Assembly: GCF_002795865.1 (NCBI RefSeq)
Contig: NZ_CP024920.1
Location: 2,639,001 to 2,703,000 of the forward strand
Direction of reading: 5' to 3'
From: Qipengyuania seohaensis
GTDB lineage: Bacteria; Pseudomonadota; Alphaproteobacteria; Sphingomonadales; Sphingomonadaceae
Length of the DNA: 64,000 bases
Positions 55,950-64,000 of the stretch are shown here, piece after piece (position 1 is the stretch's first letter; every line of letters begins with the position of its first letter). The notes under the pieces are model-generated. The model saw only the letters and a program-made list of their open reading frames with translations, did not search any database and had not been told where the DNA came from. A program made the translations under genes and the position numbers.

Positions 55950-57443
55950 ATGTTCGACAATCTGTCAGACCGGCTCGGCAATGTCTTCGACAAGCTCAAG
56001 GGCCGCGGCGCGCTGTCCGAAAGCGATGTCCGCGAAGCCATGCGCGAAGTGCGCATCGCGCTGCTCGAAGCCGATGTCGCGCTGCCCGTCGTTCGCCGTT
56101 TCATCGATGCCGTCACCGAAAAGGCGATCGGCTCGGAAGTCCTCAAGTCCGTCACGCCCGGCCAGCAGGTCGTCAAGATCGTCGACGACGAACTGGTCGA
56201 CATGCTCGGCGGTACCGAAGTCGAAGGGCTGAACCTCAACGCGAAGCCGCCGGTCGTCATCATGATGGTCGGCCTGCAGGGTTCGGGTAAGACGACCACG
56301 ACGGCCAAGCTCGGCAAGCTGCTGCGCGAAAAGCACGGCAAGAAAGCGATTATGGCGTCGCTCGACGTCAATCGTCCGGCGGCACAGGAACAGCTCAAGG
56401 TTCTTGGCGAGCAGGTCGATGTCGCAACGCTGCCGATCGTGGCTGGCCAGCAGCCGGTGGATATCGCCCGCCGCGCAATGGAAAGCGCCAGGCTCCAGGC
56501 CGCAGACGTCCTGTTGCTCGATACTGCGGGCCGCCTGCACGTCGACGAAGCACTGATGGCGGAAATGAAGGCGATCAACGCCGTGTCCGCTCCGACCGAA
56601 GTGCTGCTGGTGGTCGACAGCCTGACCGGCCAGGACGCGGTCAACGTCGCGCAGAGCTTTACCGGCGAAGTGCCGCTGACCGGCGTGGTGCTGACCCGCA
56701 TGGACGGCGATGCACGCGGCGGTGCGGCGCTCTCGATGCGCTATGTCACCGGCAAGCCGATCAAGTTTGCAGGGACGGGCGAAAAGCTCGACGCGATCGA
56801 AGCCTTCGATCCCAAGCGTGTGGCCGGCCGCATCCTCGGCATGGGCGATGTCGTCAGCCTCGTCGAAAAGGCTGCGACTGCAATCAAGGAAGAAGAGGCC
56901 GAAGCGCTCGCCAAGAAGATGGCGAAGGGCGAATTCGACCTCGACGACCTGCGCATGCAGCTGAAGCAGATGCAGAACATGGGCGGTCTCGGCGCGCTTG
57001 CGGGCATGATGCCGGGCATGAAGAAGGCCAAGCAGGCGATGCAGGCCAGCGGCATGGACGACAAAGTCCTCGTCCACATGGACGCTATCATTTCGTCCAT
57101 GACCCCGAAGGAGCGCAAGCATCCCAAACTGCTCAACGCCAAGCGCAAGAAGCGCGTCGCGGCCGGTTCGGGCACGCAGGTCCAGGAAGTGAACAAGGTG
57201 CTCAAGATGCACCAGGAAATGGCCAAGGCCATGAAGCAGATCAAGAAGATGGGCGGGTTGAAGGGTCTCGGCGCCCTGTTCGGCAAGGGCGGGCTTGGCG
57301 CTGCCATGCCGGGTCTTGGTGGCCCCGGTGGTCCCGGACCCATGGGTGGCCTGCCCGGCCTCGGTTCGGGCGGCGACAAGGGGCCGAGTGTCGATCCCGA
57401 CACGCTCCCCGCCGATCTGCGTGACATGTTGAACAAGAAATAA
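55950..57443 (+). CDS. ffh: Signal recognition particle protein Ffh
   Basis: Ffh binds 4.5S RNA and signal sequences of nascent membrane proteins. The 497-residue GTPase has GLQGSGKTTTTAKL (G1 region, about residues 107-120), DTAGRLHVDEALMAE (G3), GVVLTRMDGDARGGAAL (G4) and the methionine-rich M domain (for example KQMQNMGGLGALAGMMPGMK). An extended Gly/Pro C-terminal tail is present. Start ATG has a GGAAGGAG site. First gene of the ffh-rpsP-rimM-trmD-rplS group. Confidence 0.97.
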   Translation: MFDNLSDRLGNVFDKLKGRGALSESDVREAMREVRIALLEADVALPVVRRFIDAVTEKAIGSEVLKSVTPGQQVVKIVDDELVDMLGGTEVEGLNLNAKPPVVIMMVGLQGSGKTTTTAKLGKLLREKHGKKAIMASLDVNRPAAQEQLKVLGEQVDVATLPIVAGQQPVDIARRAMESARLQAADVLLLDTAGRLHVDEALMAEMKAINAVSAPTEVLLVVDSLTGQDAVNVAQSFTGEVPLTGVVLTRMDGDARGGAALSMRYVTGKPIKFAGTGEKLDAIEAFDPKRVAGRILGMGDVVSLVEKAATAIKEEEAEALAKKMAKGEFDLDDLRMQLKQMQNMGGLGALAGMMPGMKKAKQAMQASGMDDKVLVHMDAIISSMTPKERKHPKLLNAKRKKRVAAGSGTQVQEVNKVLKMHQEMAKAMKQIKKMGGLKGLGALFGKGGLGAAMPGLGGPGGPGPMGGLPGLGSGGDKGPSVDPDTLPADLRDMLNKK

Positions 57444-57482
57444 ACGAAATTACAGATATTTAAATTCGAAAGGTGAAGTATA

Positions 57483-58016
57483 ATGGCAGTTGCAATTCGT
57501 CTGTCGCGCGGTGGCGCGAAGAAGCGTCCCTACTACCGCATCGTCGTGTCGGACACGCGCAGCCCGCGTGACGGCAAGTACCTGGAGCAGATCGGCACCT
57601 ACAACCCGATGCTGCCGAAGGATTCGGGCGAGCGCGTGAAGCTCGACGAAGACCGTGCACGTCACTGGCTGTCGGTCGGCGCGAAGCCTTCGGACCGCGT
57701 CCTGCGTTTCCTCGACGCTGCCGGCATCCTCGAGCGTGCGCCGCGCAATAACCCGAAGAAGGGTGAACCGGGCGAAGCCGCCAAGGAACGCGCTGAAGAA
57801 AAGGCCGCAAAGGAAGCTGAAGCAGCCGAAGCTGCCAAGGCCGCTGAAGAAGAAGCCAAGGCTGCTGCCGAAGCTCCGGCTGAAGAAGCTCCGGCCGAAG
57901 AAGCTGCTGCTGAAGAAGCACCGGCCGAAGAAGCTGCTGCTGAAGAAGCTCCGGCTGAAGAAGCTGCTGCCGAAGAAGCACCGGCTGAAGACGCAGCCGA
58001 AGAAAAGGCCGAGTAA
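57483..58016 (+). CDS. rpsP: 30S ribosomal protein S16 with long Ala/Glu repeat tail
   Basis: The first 85 residues are a normal S16: [20 protein letters not shown] and [17 protein letters not shown]. The remaining 90 residues are an acidic, alanine-rich tail of repeated units ([10 protein letters not shown]). Total 177 residues is about double the usual length, though such extensions are known in alphaproteobacteria. The 30-bp DNA repeats encoding the tail lie at 57881-58000. Confidence 0.96.
   Translation: MAVAIRLSRGGAKKRPYYRIVVSDTRSPRDGKYLEQIGTYNPMLPKDSGERVKLDEDRARHWLSVGAKPSDRVLRFLDAAGILERAPRNNPKKGEPGEAAKERAEEKAAKEAEAAEAAKAAEEEAKAAAEAPAEEAPAEEAAAEEAPAEEAAAEEAPAEEAAAEEAPAEDAAEEKAE
57881..58000 (+). 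repeat. Four tandem 30-bp repeats within rpsP
   Basis: Four consecutive 30-bp units (57881, 57911, 57941, 57971) with only a few changes encode an acidic/alanine tail of S16. Units follow the pattern TGAAGAAGCTCCGGCCGAAG plus AAGCTGCTGC. Repeat number may vary between strains by slippage. Confidence 0.9.
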
Positions 58017-58025
58017 GCCTTTCTC

Positions 58026-58511
58026 ATGCAAGACAAGCCCGCCACCCTTGCCGCCGTCATCGGTGCGCACGGCGTGGCGGGCGAAGTCCGTCTGAAGCTG
58101 TTCGGCGAGGGCGTCGATGCCCTTAAGGCCCACAAGAGCTTCAACGACGGTGCGCTGACGCTCTCCAAGGTGCGGAGCGACAACAAGGGCGGCGCGATCG
58201 CGCGCTTTGCCGAGATCACCAGCCGCAACGATGCCGAGGCCCTGCGCGGCACGGTGCTGACGGTTCCGATCGATGCCCTCCCGCCGCTGGAAGAGGGCGA
58301 GTTTTACTACTCCGACCTGCTCGACCTGCCGGTCGTGACCGATGCGGGCGAGGCAGTGGGCCGCGTGTGCGCGGTCGAGAACTTCGGCGCGACGGATATC
58401 GTCGAAATCGAGAAGCCCGACGGCAAGAAGTTCATGGTCCCCCTCACGGAGCGGGCCGTTCCCGGCTGGGACAGCGAGAAGCTGACAATCAGCGCCGATT
58501 TCGCCGAATAG
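58026..58511 (+). CDS. rimM: 16S rRNA processing protein RimM
   Basis: RimM helps mature the 30S head domain. The 161-residue protein has the N-terminal LAAVIGAHGVAGEVRLKLFG and the PRC-barrel segment EGEFYYSDLLDLPVVTDAGE, ending LTERAVPGWDSEKLTI. Length typical. It follows rpsP by 9 nt. Two unrelated small genes separate it from trmD. Confidence 0.94.
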   Translation: MQDKPATLAAVIGAHGVAGEVRLKLFGEGVDALKAHKSFNDGALTLSKVRSDNKGGAIARFAEITSRNDAEALRGTVLTVPIDALPPLEEGEFYYSDLLDLPVVTDAGEAVGRVCAVENFGATDIVEIEKPDGKKFMVPLTERAVPGWDSEKLTISADFAE

Positions 58512-58608
58512 GCACTCGCAGATCGCTGTATTACCTGTGTAGAGCGCCTCTCGACCTGATGGTTCGGGGCGGACACTTTCCTGACCTCGTCCGAATGCCA
58601 TTACCGGG

Positions 58609-58917
58609 GTGACCGCCGTGCTTGATTCCGTTCCGTTCCTTATTGCATCCTACGCCGCCATGAGCGCAGGGATGAGCCTTGCCGTGCGCAAGGTTTCTCC
58701 CGCGATGGGGCCCCGATTGCGGCACCTTTTCGCGGGTGCGGCACCGCTTGCGGTCCTCCTTGCGATCAGGCTCGAAGGCGGGCCGAGCACGACGCTGGAC
58801 GCCTTGGATCTGTTCGGTGCAGGCGGCTTGCTCGTGCTCGGGGTGGCGACATCAAGCGTTGTTGGGAAATTTTTCCCGACGCGTGGGGTCGGTGACAATA
58901 AGCTTCCTTCCCGCTGA
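58609..58917 (+). CDS. Small membrane protein between rimM and trmD (1)
   Basis: The 102-residue protein (GTG start; MTAVLDSVPFLIASYAAMSA) has two or three hydrophobic segments. I do not recognise a family. The gene is flanked by a 97-nt gap after rimM and 21 nt before the next frame. It is not part of the usual rimM-trmD junction. Confidence 0.55.
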   Translation: MTAVLDSVPFLIASYAAMSAGMSLAVRKVSPAMGPRLRHLFAGAAPLAVLLAIRLEGGPSTTLDALDLFGAGGLLVLGVATSSVVGKFFPTRGVGDNKLPSR

Positions 58918-58938
58918 CCGGCGTGTAGAACAGCAACA

Positions 58939-59259
58939 ATGATCCACTGGACGCTTCTCATTGTTGCGCCAGGCTTGCTTAGCCTGATTGCCGCCTTCGT
59001 TGGCGGCGGGGTTCTGAAGCGCGGGGCAACACAGGTTCCTGCTGTCCTGCGCTTCGGGTTGGCAATCGCCAGTCCGGTATTGATCGTCCTGGCTTACTTC
59101 TGGATATTCCATCGGATCGATTTCGCCATTCATCGCGCGAACGGAGGAAGTGAGGAGTATATGGGGCCTATGGCCGTGTTGGTTTACGGTTCTCCAATAT
59201 TCGCTCTGATCTTCATCGCGAGCTTCTTCCTCGCCTCATACCGTTTTGCTGAGTCATGA
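58939..59259 (+). CDS. Small membrane protein between rimM and trmD (2)
   Basis: The 106-residue protein ([20 protein letters not shown]) has three predicted membrane segments. Its stop overlaps the trmD ATG (ATGA), which suggests coupling. Function unknown. Confidence 0.6.
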   Translation: MIHWTLLIVAPGLLSLIAAFVGGGVLKRGATQVPAVLRFGLAIASPVLIVLAYFWIFHRIDFAIHRANGGSEEYMGPMAVLVYGSPIFALIFIASFFLASYRFAES

Positions 59260-59981
59260 CCTTCGCCGCCACCATCCTCACTCTCTATCCCGAGATGTTT
59301 CCCGGCCCGCTGGGCGTGTCGCTGGCGGGCAGGGCGCTCGAGCGGGGGGACTGGTCGTGCGAGACCGTCCAGATCCGCGATTTCGCCACGGATAAGCATC
59401 GCACGGTCGATGATACGCCCGCCGGCGGCGGGGCGGGCATGGTGCTCAAACCCGATGTGCTTGGTCCCGCTATCGAGAGCGTCGGCGAGGGACATCCGAT
59501 CCTCGCTATGACACCGCGCGGGAAACCGATCACGCAGGCGCGTATTCGCGAGATCGCGGCCGGACCCGGCGTGGCCATCCTGTGCGGTCGGTTCGAAGGC
59601 TTCGACGAGCGGATTTTCGACCATTACCCGCAGATAGAACAGGTCAGCCTTGCCGATATCGTCCTGTCGGGCGGAGAGACCGCCGCCATCGCCATACTCG
59701 ACGCTTGCATTCGCCTGCTTCCCGGAGTAATGGGCGCGCCCGATAGCGGAGTCGAAGAGAGCTACGAAAACGGCCTCATCGAATATCCGCAATATACCCG
59801 ACCTCAGGAATGGGAAGGGCGCACGATCCCTGAAGTGCTGCGATCGGGGGATCATGCGAAAATCGCTGCTTGGCGCAAGGCAAGGAGCGAGGAAGACACA
59901 CGGTTACGCAGGCCGGACCTTTGGGATCGCTATAGTGGCGATCGGGACCAGTCTGCCTCTGGCGCGCGGCGAAAAGACTAA
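59256..59981 (+). CDS. trmD: tRNA (guanine37-N1)-methyltransferase
   Basis: TrmD methylates G37 of tRNAs with CCN, CUN and CGG codons, preventing frameshifting. The 241-residue SPOUT protein has [40 protein letters not shown] and [17 protein letters not shown], with the AdoMet-binding knot. Length typical. The start overlaps the stop of the previous gene; rplS follows at 12 nt. Confidence 0.96.
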   Translation: MTFAATILTLYPEMFPGPLGVSLAGRALERGDWSCETVQIRDFATDKHRTVDDTPAGGGAGMVLKPDVLGPAIESVGEGHPILAMTPRGKPITQARIREIAAGPGVAILCGRFEGFDERIFDHYPQIEQVSLADIVLSGGETAAIAILDACIRLLPGVMGAPDSGVEESYENGLIEYPQYTRPQEWEGRTIPEVLRSGDHAKIAAWRKARSEEDTRLRRPDLWDRYSGDRDQSASGARRKD

Positions 59982-59993
59982 GGAAACGGTTCG

Positions 59994-60362
59994 ATGAACC
60001 TGATTCAGCAGCTCGAAGCAGAAGCTATCGAGAACCTCGGCAAGGACGTTCCGGAATTTCGCGCCGGTGACACTGTACGTGTCGGCGTGAAGGTCGTGGA
60101 AGGCCAGCGCGAGCGTGTTCAGAATTTCGAAGGCGTTGTCATTGCCCGCTCCAACCGCGGCATGGGCAGCAACTTTACCGTCCGCAAGCTTTCGTTCGGC
60201 GAAGGCGTGGAACGCGTGTTCCCGCTCTACAGCCCGATCGTCGACAGCATCACCGTGGTCCGCCGCGGCGTCGTGCGTCGTGCAAAGCTGTACTACCTGC
60301 GCGGCCGTACCGGTAAGCGCGCTCGTATCGCGGAACGCAAGGTCAACGCTCCCAAGGCGTAA
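59994..60362 (+). CDS. rplS: 50S ribosomal protein L19
   Basis: L19 lies at the 30S/50S interface. The 122-residue protein has [40 protein letters not shown] and [20 protein letters not shown], the L19 core. Length typical. It ends the ffh-rplS group and has a clear terminator. Confidence 0.97.
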   Translation: MNLIQQLEAEAIENLGKDVPEFRAGDTVRVGVKVVEGQRERVQNFEGVVIARSNRGMGSNFTVRKLSFGEGVERVFPLYSPIVDSITVVRRGVVRRAKLYYLRGRTGKRARIAERKVNAPKA

Positions 60363-60387
60363 TCCTCGCAAGCAGTGCGAATTCGAA

Positions 60388-60414
60388 GGGCGGTCCTGCG
60401 GGGCCGCCCTTTTT
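60388..60414 (+). terminator. Intrinsic terminator of rplS
   Basis: GGGCGGTCC (60388-60396) pairs with GGGCCGCCC (60401-60409) across a short loop, followed by five T (60410-60414). Confidence 0.88.
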
Positions 60415-60717
60415 CGTTTAGGCAACGTAGTTCGGGCACCATTCTTCAGACCAAGAAGAAAGGGCGGTGCTCCTGAAAGCACCGCCCTTGTCACGTGGGG
60501 ATCATGATGAGCCTTGCGGCCCGTTCTGATGCCTCCGGGAGCCGTTGAGCCGGAAAGTGGCTCCCGATGACAGGGACCGTTTTGGAGGACAGGCGTTAAG
60601 GGGATTTAAGGAAGCGCGCTTAAGGCCAAATTAGGTATAAATTGCGCGCTTTTTTCCTAGGCTTGCTTTCCACTTCGCAGCTTGCAAGAGCATGGCACCG
60701 CAATCAGGGAGAGAAAA
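60415..60717. other. Gene-free, structured 303-bp gap before the S9 peptidase
   Basis: No good protein frame is present. Three hairpins occur: AGGGCGGTGCT/AGCACCGCCCT (60461-60471 with 60478-60488); CGGGAGCC/GGCTCCCG (60536-60543 with 60559-60566); and AAGCGCGC/GCGCGCTT (60612-60619 with 60644-60651) followed by six T (60650-60655). A TATAAA lies at 60636-60641. It may hold the S9 promoter and possibly a small RNA. Confidence 0.5.
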
Positions 60718-62964
60718 TTGCGCGTTTTGACCTATGCCACGGCCCTGGCGCTCGGCACATGCCTTGCAGCGCCCGCACTGGCCGACGATCACACCACCAC
60801 AACACAGGCAGCCCCCATGGACCTGACCTTCGAACGCGTCTTCGCCTCTCCCTCGCTCGACGGCCCCGCGCCGCGCCAGGCGAAACTGTCGCCTGACGGG
60901 CGCTACTTGACCTTGCTGCGCAACCGCGAAAACGACCGCGAGCGCTACGATCTGTGGGCATACGACCGCGAGAAGGACGATTGGTCGATGCTGGTCGACA
61001 GCGAGGCGCTGTCTTCGGGTCGCGAATTGTCAGAGGACGAGAAGATGCAGCGCGAACGCGCGCGTGTCGGCAGCCTCAAGGGCATCATCGACTACCAGTG
61101 GACCAGGGAAGCTGACGCCGTGCTCGTGCCGCTGGACGGCGATCTCTACCTCGCCCGGATCGGCGGCGAAGTCGTCCAGCTTACCGATACGGAAGAAAGC
61201 GAGCTTAACCCCTCGCTGAGCAGCACGGGCGCCTATGTCAGCTTCGTGCGCGACAGGCAGCTGTGGGTCGGCGACGTGGGCGCCGAGGCCAGCCCCGTCA
61301 CACCGAAAGAGGGGGAAAATATCCGCTGGGGCGAGGCGGAATTCGTCGCGCAAGAGGAAATGGCCCGGCTCACCGGATACTGGTGGAGCCCGGACGACCG
61401 CCGGATCGCAGTCCAGCGCTTCGACGAAAGCGGCGTGGGCATCGTCACCCGCGCAGCAATCGGCGCGACGGGCACCAAGGTCTTCGACCAGCGCTATCCC
61501 GTCGCCGGCAGCGCTAATGCGATAGTAGACCTGTTCGTCATGGACCCGAACGGCCAGAACCGCGTGAAGGTGGACTTGGGCGATGATCCGGACATCTACC
61601 TCGCCCGCGTCGACTGGGCACCTGACGGAACGGCGCTTTATGTCCAGCGCCAGAACCGCGAACAGACGGTTCTCGATGTGCTCAAGGTCGATCCTGCCAC
61701 CGGCGAGAGCGAGGTGGTTTTCACCGAGAGCGCTGCGATGGAGAATTACTGGATCAACCTGTCGGACGACTACAAGTGGCTCGACGATGGCAGCCTGATC
61801 TGGTGGTCGGAACGCGATGGATATGGCCATCTTTATCGCTACGCCGAAGGAAACTGGCAGCAGCTGACCAGTGGTGACTGGGTGGTGACGAAGCTGCTTG
61901 GCGTCGATCAGGCGCAGGGCCTAGTCTATTTCCAGGGGACGAAGGACGATGTGCTGGCGCAGCAGATATACATGTTCGATCTTGCCGGTCCGTCTGAGGT
62001 GACACGCCTGACCGACCTGTCCTACGCCAATTCCGGCACGATGGATGACAAAGCGCAGACGCTGCTGGTGACGCGGTCGAACGATGATCGCCCGCCTCAA
62101 AGCTATCTTGCCGATGCAGAAGGAACGCGTCTCGTCTGGATCGAGCAGAACGAGATTGACAGTGAGCATCCTTATGCGCCCTATCTCGCCAGCCACCGGC
62201 CAACGCAATATGGCGTGCTTCCGGCCGAGGACGGCACGCTGCTTTACTGGGAAATGGTCGCGCCGGACCTGGAGCCGGGCAAGAAATACCCGGTCTATTT
62301 CTACCACTATGGCGGACCCGGCCCGCAGATCGTGACGAAAGGCTGGAACGGCGCGCTGCGCCAGGCAATCGTCGACAAAGGCTATATCTGGTTCGCCCTC
62401 GACAACCGTGGCAGCGCCAACCGCGGGGTGAAATTCGAACAACCCATCTACCGCGCCATGGGCGGCGTCGAAGTGCGCGACCAGAAGGCGGGCGCAGAAT
62501 TTCTCACCCAGTTCGACTTCGTCGACCCGGACAAGATCGCCATCGATGGCTGGTCCTATGGGGGATACATGACATTGAAGCAGCTGCAGGCGGATCCGGG
62601 CCTCTATGCCGCCGGTATAAGCGGCGCGCCGGTCACGCGCTGGGAGCTTTACGACACGCATTACACCGAGCGTTACATGGGGACACCGCAGGATGACGGC
62701 GAGGCGTACGAAACCGCTTCCGCCATACCCGACGCCACGAAGATCACGGATCCCATGCTACTGATCCACGGGATGGCAGACGACAACGTGGTGTTCGAGA
62801 ACGCAACCGAGCTGATTTCGGCAATGCAGGAAGGCAATGTGCCTTTCCAGATGATGCTCTACCCCGGCTACACCCACCGCGTATCGGGCGAGCAGATCTC
62901 CCCGCACCGCTACAACACAGTGTTCCGCTTCCTCGAGCACCATGGAGTGACCCCCCCGGAATGA
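60718..62964 (+). CDS. S9-family (prolyl oligopeptidase/DPP-IV type) serine peptidase
   Basis: The 748-residue exported enzyme has a signal peptide (RVLTYATALALGTCLAAPA, cleavage near LADD), a DPP-IV-type beta-propeller, and an alpha/beta-hydrolase domain. The catalytic Ser613 lies in GWSYGGYM, Asp688 in HGMADDNV and His720 in GYTHRVSG. It likely cleaves peptides after proline or alanine in the periplasm. Start is a TTG at 60718 with an AGGGAGA site; TTG at 60682 would extend into a poor leader. It overlaps the permease gene (ATGA). Confidence 0.9.
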   Translation: MRVLTYATALALGTCLAAPALADDHTTTTQAAPMDLTFERVFASPSLDGPAPRQAKLSPDGRYLTLLRNRENDRERYDLWAYDREKDDWSMLVDSEALSSGRELSEDEKMQRERARVGSLKGIIDYQWTREADAVLVPLDGDLYLARIGGEVVQLTDTEESELNPSLSSTGAYVSFVRDRQLWVGDVGAEASPVTPKEGENIRWGEAEFVAQEEMARLTGYWWSPDDRRIAVQRFDESGVGIVTRAAIGATGTKVFDQRYPVAGSANAIVDLFVMDPNGQNRVKVDLGDDPDIYLARVDWAPDGTALYVQRQNREQTVLDVLKVDPATGESEVVFTESAAMENYWINLSDDYKWLDDGSLIWWSERDGYGHLYRYAEGNWQQLTSGDWVVTKLLGVDQAQGLVYFQGTKDDVLAQQIYMFDLAGPSEVTRLTDLSYANSGTMDDKAQTLLVTRSNDDRPPQSYLADAEGTRLVWIEQNEIDSEHPYAPYLASHRPTQYGVLPAEDGTLLYWEMVAPDLEPGKKYPVYFYHYGGPGPQIVTKGWNGALRQAIVDKGYIWFALDNRGSANRGVKFEQPIYRAMGGVEVRDQKAGAEFLTQFDFVDPDKIAIDGWSYGGYMTLKQLQADPGLYAAGISGAPVTRWELYDTHYTERYMGTPQDDGEAYETASAIPDATKITDPMLLIHGMADDNVVFENATELISAMQEGNVPFQMMLYPGYTHRVSGEQISPHRYNTVFRFLEHHGVTPPE

Positions 62965-64000
62965 ACAGCCCGCAAGAAGAAAAGGGCCAACTCGGCCTCG
63001 CTGCAGTTTGGGCCATCGCTGTTGGCGGTATGGTCGGAGGCGGGATTTTTTCGACGCTCGGCGTTGTAATCTCCGCTGCAGGGCATTGGGCTGCCTTGAG
63101 CTTCGTGCTCGGCGGCCTGGTTGCTTATGCTACGGGCCACAGCCTCGCCGCGCTGACAGTCGACAAGGACGAGGCCGGCGGTATCTACACCTTCCTTCGC
63201 GATTTGAAATTCGTGCGTCTGGCGAAATGGAGCGCCTGGGTGTTGCTGGCCGGGTATGTTCTGACCTGCGCGGTGTACGCATATACATTCGGTGCCTACC
63301 TCGGGCACGCGATCGGCGGTCCCGGCTGGCTCCCCCCTGCGATGGCCGCGGTCGCTATCCTGTCGATGACTGCGATAAACTTGCGCGGAGCAGGCCAGGC
63401 GGCAGGGGTCGAAATTGCCATTGTCGTGCTGAAGCTGGCGATCCTTGCCGCATTGGCTGCATTCGGGCTTTCGCAATTCGATGCCGCCAAGCTGGAGATT
63501 GCGCAGCAGCCCGGATTGATCGGGGTGGTGGTCGGCGCTGCAAGCGTGTTCATGGCCTACGAAGGGTTCGAATTGCTGGCGTATGATTATGACGAGATGA
63601 AAGATCGCAAGAAGACGATGAGCCGGATCATGCCCCTGGCTATCGGCTCTGCCGCCCTGATCTATGTTCTTGTCTGTCTTGCCGTGCCGATGCTGACCGG
63701 CACACAGGCGGTCATCAAGGACGGCGAAGTTGCCTTGAGCCAGGCCGGGCAGGCTGCGCTTGGCACGCCGGGTCTCATTGCAGTGACGATCGCCGCTGCC
63801 CTATCTACCGCAAGCGCCATCAATGCGACACTTTTCTCATCCGCTCGGTTGGCGCGCGAAGTGGCCCAGGACGGCGATTTGCCTGAGGCGCTGGGTAAGC
63901 AGAATTCGCATGGCTCCCCGCAATGGGCAGTGCTCGCCTTGGCGGCATTATCGCTGACACTTGCGGTGATGGGGGGGCTCGACGGGCTGGTAAGCGGCGC
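62961..64000 (+). CDS. APC-superfamily amino acid permease (C-terminus beyond the window)
   Basis: The ATG at 62961 overlaps the peptidase stop. The 346-residue visible part (MNSPQEEKGQLGLAAVWAIA) has the APC start GGMVGGGIFSTLG and about nine membrane segments, with AYEGFELLAYDYDEMKDRKK and a late STASAINATLFSSARLAREV. It probably imports amino acids or small peptides' products. The coupling to an S9 peptidase suggests linked peptide degradation and uptake. The gene runs off the window edge. Confidence 0.88.
   Translation, partial: MNSPQEEKGQLGLAAVWAIAVGGMVGGGIFSTLGVVISAAGHWAALSFVLGGLVAYATGHSLAALTVDKDEAGGIYTFLRDLKFVRLAKWSAWVLLAGYVLTCAVYAYTFGAYLGHAIGGPGWLPPAMAAVAILSMTAINLRGAGQAAGVEIAIVVLKLAILAALAAFGLSQFDAAKLEIAQQPGLIGVVVGAASVFMAYEGFELLAYDYDEMKDRKKTMSRIMPLAIGSAALIYVLVCLAVPMLTGTQAVIKDGEVALSQAGQAALGTPGLIAVTIAAALSTASAINATLFSSARLAREVAQDGDLPEALGKQNSHGSPQWAVLALAALSLTLAVMGGLDGLVSG

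Noticed and set aside
55965-57212. 415-codon minus-strand frame opposite ffh
   Set aside because: Antisense of a clear SRP GTPase; His/Leu-rich composition of a shadow frame.
57881-58000. 30-bp tandem units as a CRISPR array
   Set aside because: Units are contiguous with no spacers and encode an in-frame protein tail.
60612-60655. GCGCGC repeat arms as a CtrA or DnaA site cluster
   Set aside because: TTAA motifs there do not have the N7 spacing of CtrA boxes, and no DnaA-box match is seen; the T-run fits a terminator better.

Overview
The window reads as a chromosomal segment of a GC-rich alphaproteobacterium, most likely order Sphingomonadales and close to Erythrobacteraceae (Erythrobacter, Qipengyuania or Altererythrobacter-like). 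The reasons are the split F0 operon (I, a, c, b', b), the FYDLN-acid protein, the duplicated Coq4-family proteins, LeuA of the long type, and many genes with stop/start overlaps. This taxonomic placement is inference from gene content and style; no 16S gene is present. Nothing looks like a prophage, plasmid, integron, CRISPR array or insertion sequence. It is a dense housekeeping and conserved-hypothetical region with about 70 genes.

Layout. 1-2270: edge of a membrane protein, two identical tRNA-Glu genes and recJ. 2356-7235: flavodoxin-like protein, an unknown protein next to an AHH-type nuclease-like protein, nitronate monooxygenase, amidohydrolase and a stress-type membrane protein. 7343-17312: branched-chain amino acid genes (leuA with a probable Leu attenuator leader; ilvB, a small unknown gene, ilvH, ilvC), plus lldD, a YceI-like protein, a DUF6151-like protein, miaA and serB. 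17389-20182: two Coq4-family genes around a nitroreductase, then a DUF3052-like gene. 20187-23903: purL and membrane proteins. 23968-33454: xseB-ispA-coaD, a periplasmic cyclophilin, queA, an ABC exporter pair, a DUF481 outer-membrane protein, tgt, an SDR and an M50 peptidase. 33576-37899 (minus strand): purB-lapA-pyrF-GNAT-trpF-rpsD. 38068-48288: a large DUF3857/transglutaminase protein, radC, the ydbH-ynbE-ydbL envelope operon and the F0 ATP synthase operon. 48355-55093 (mostly minus): quinone oxidoreductase, gloB, rpsA, cmk, two small membrane proteins and aroA, with an Mpo1-like gene inserted on the plus strand. 55265-60362: FYDLN protein, tRNA-Ala, ffh-rpsP-rimM-(two small membrane genes)-trmD-rplS. 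60718-64000: an S9 peptidase with a stop/start overlap to an APC-type amino acid permease.

How the parts fit. Branched-chain amino acid synthesis is the clearest physiological theme. LeuA and IlvB both have leucine- or isoleucine-rich upstream signals that suggest attenuation-like control. Translation and its quality are heavily represented (rpsA, rpsD, rpsP, rplS, ffh, rimM, trmD, miaA, queA, tgt, tRNAs). queA and tgt, both needed for queuosine, lie close together. Envelope functions include YdbH/YnbE/YdbL, DUF481 and the ABC exporter.

I did not find one unmistakable new system. The most interesting signals are regulatory: the leuA leader peptide, the ilvB upstream leader/hairpin, the rpsD leader with mutually exclusive hairpins, an ABC ATPase gene that can only start at a non-canonical codon, and a structured non-coding gap before the S9 peptidase that could hold a small RNA. 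Two gene neighbourhoods also deserve a look: the paired Coq4 paralogues with a nitroreductase, and the AHH nuclease with its upstream unknown partner.
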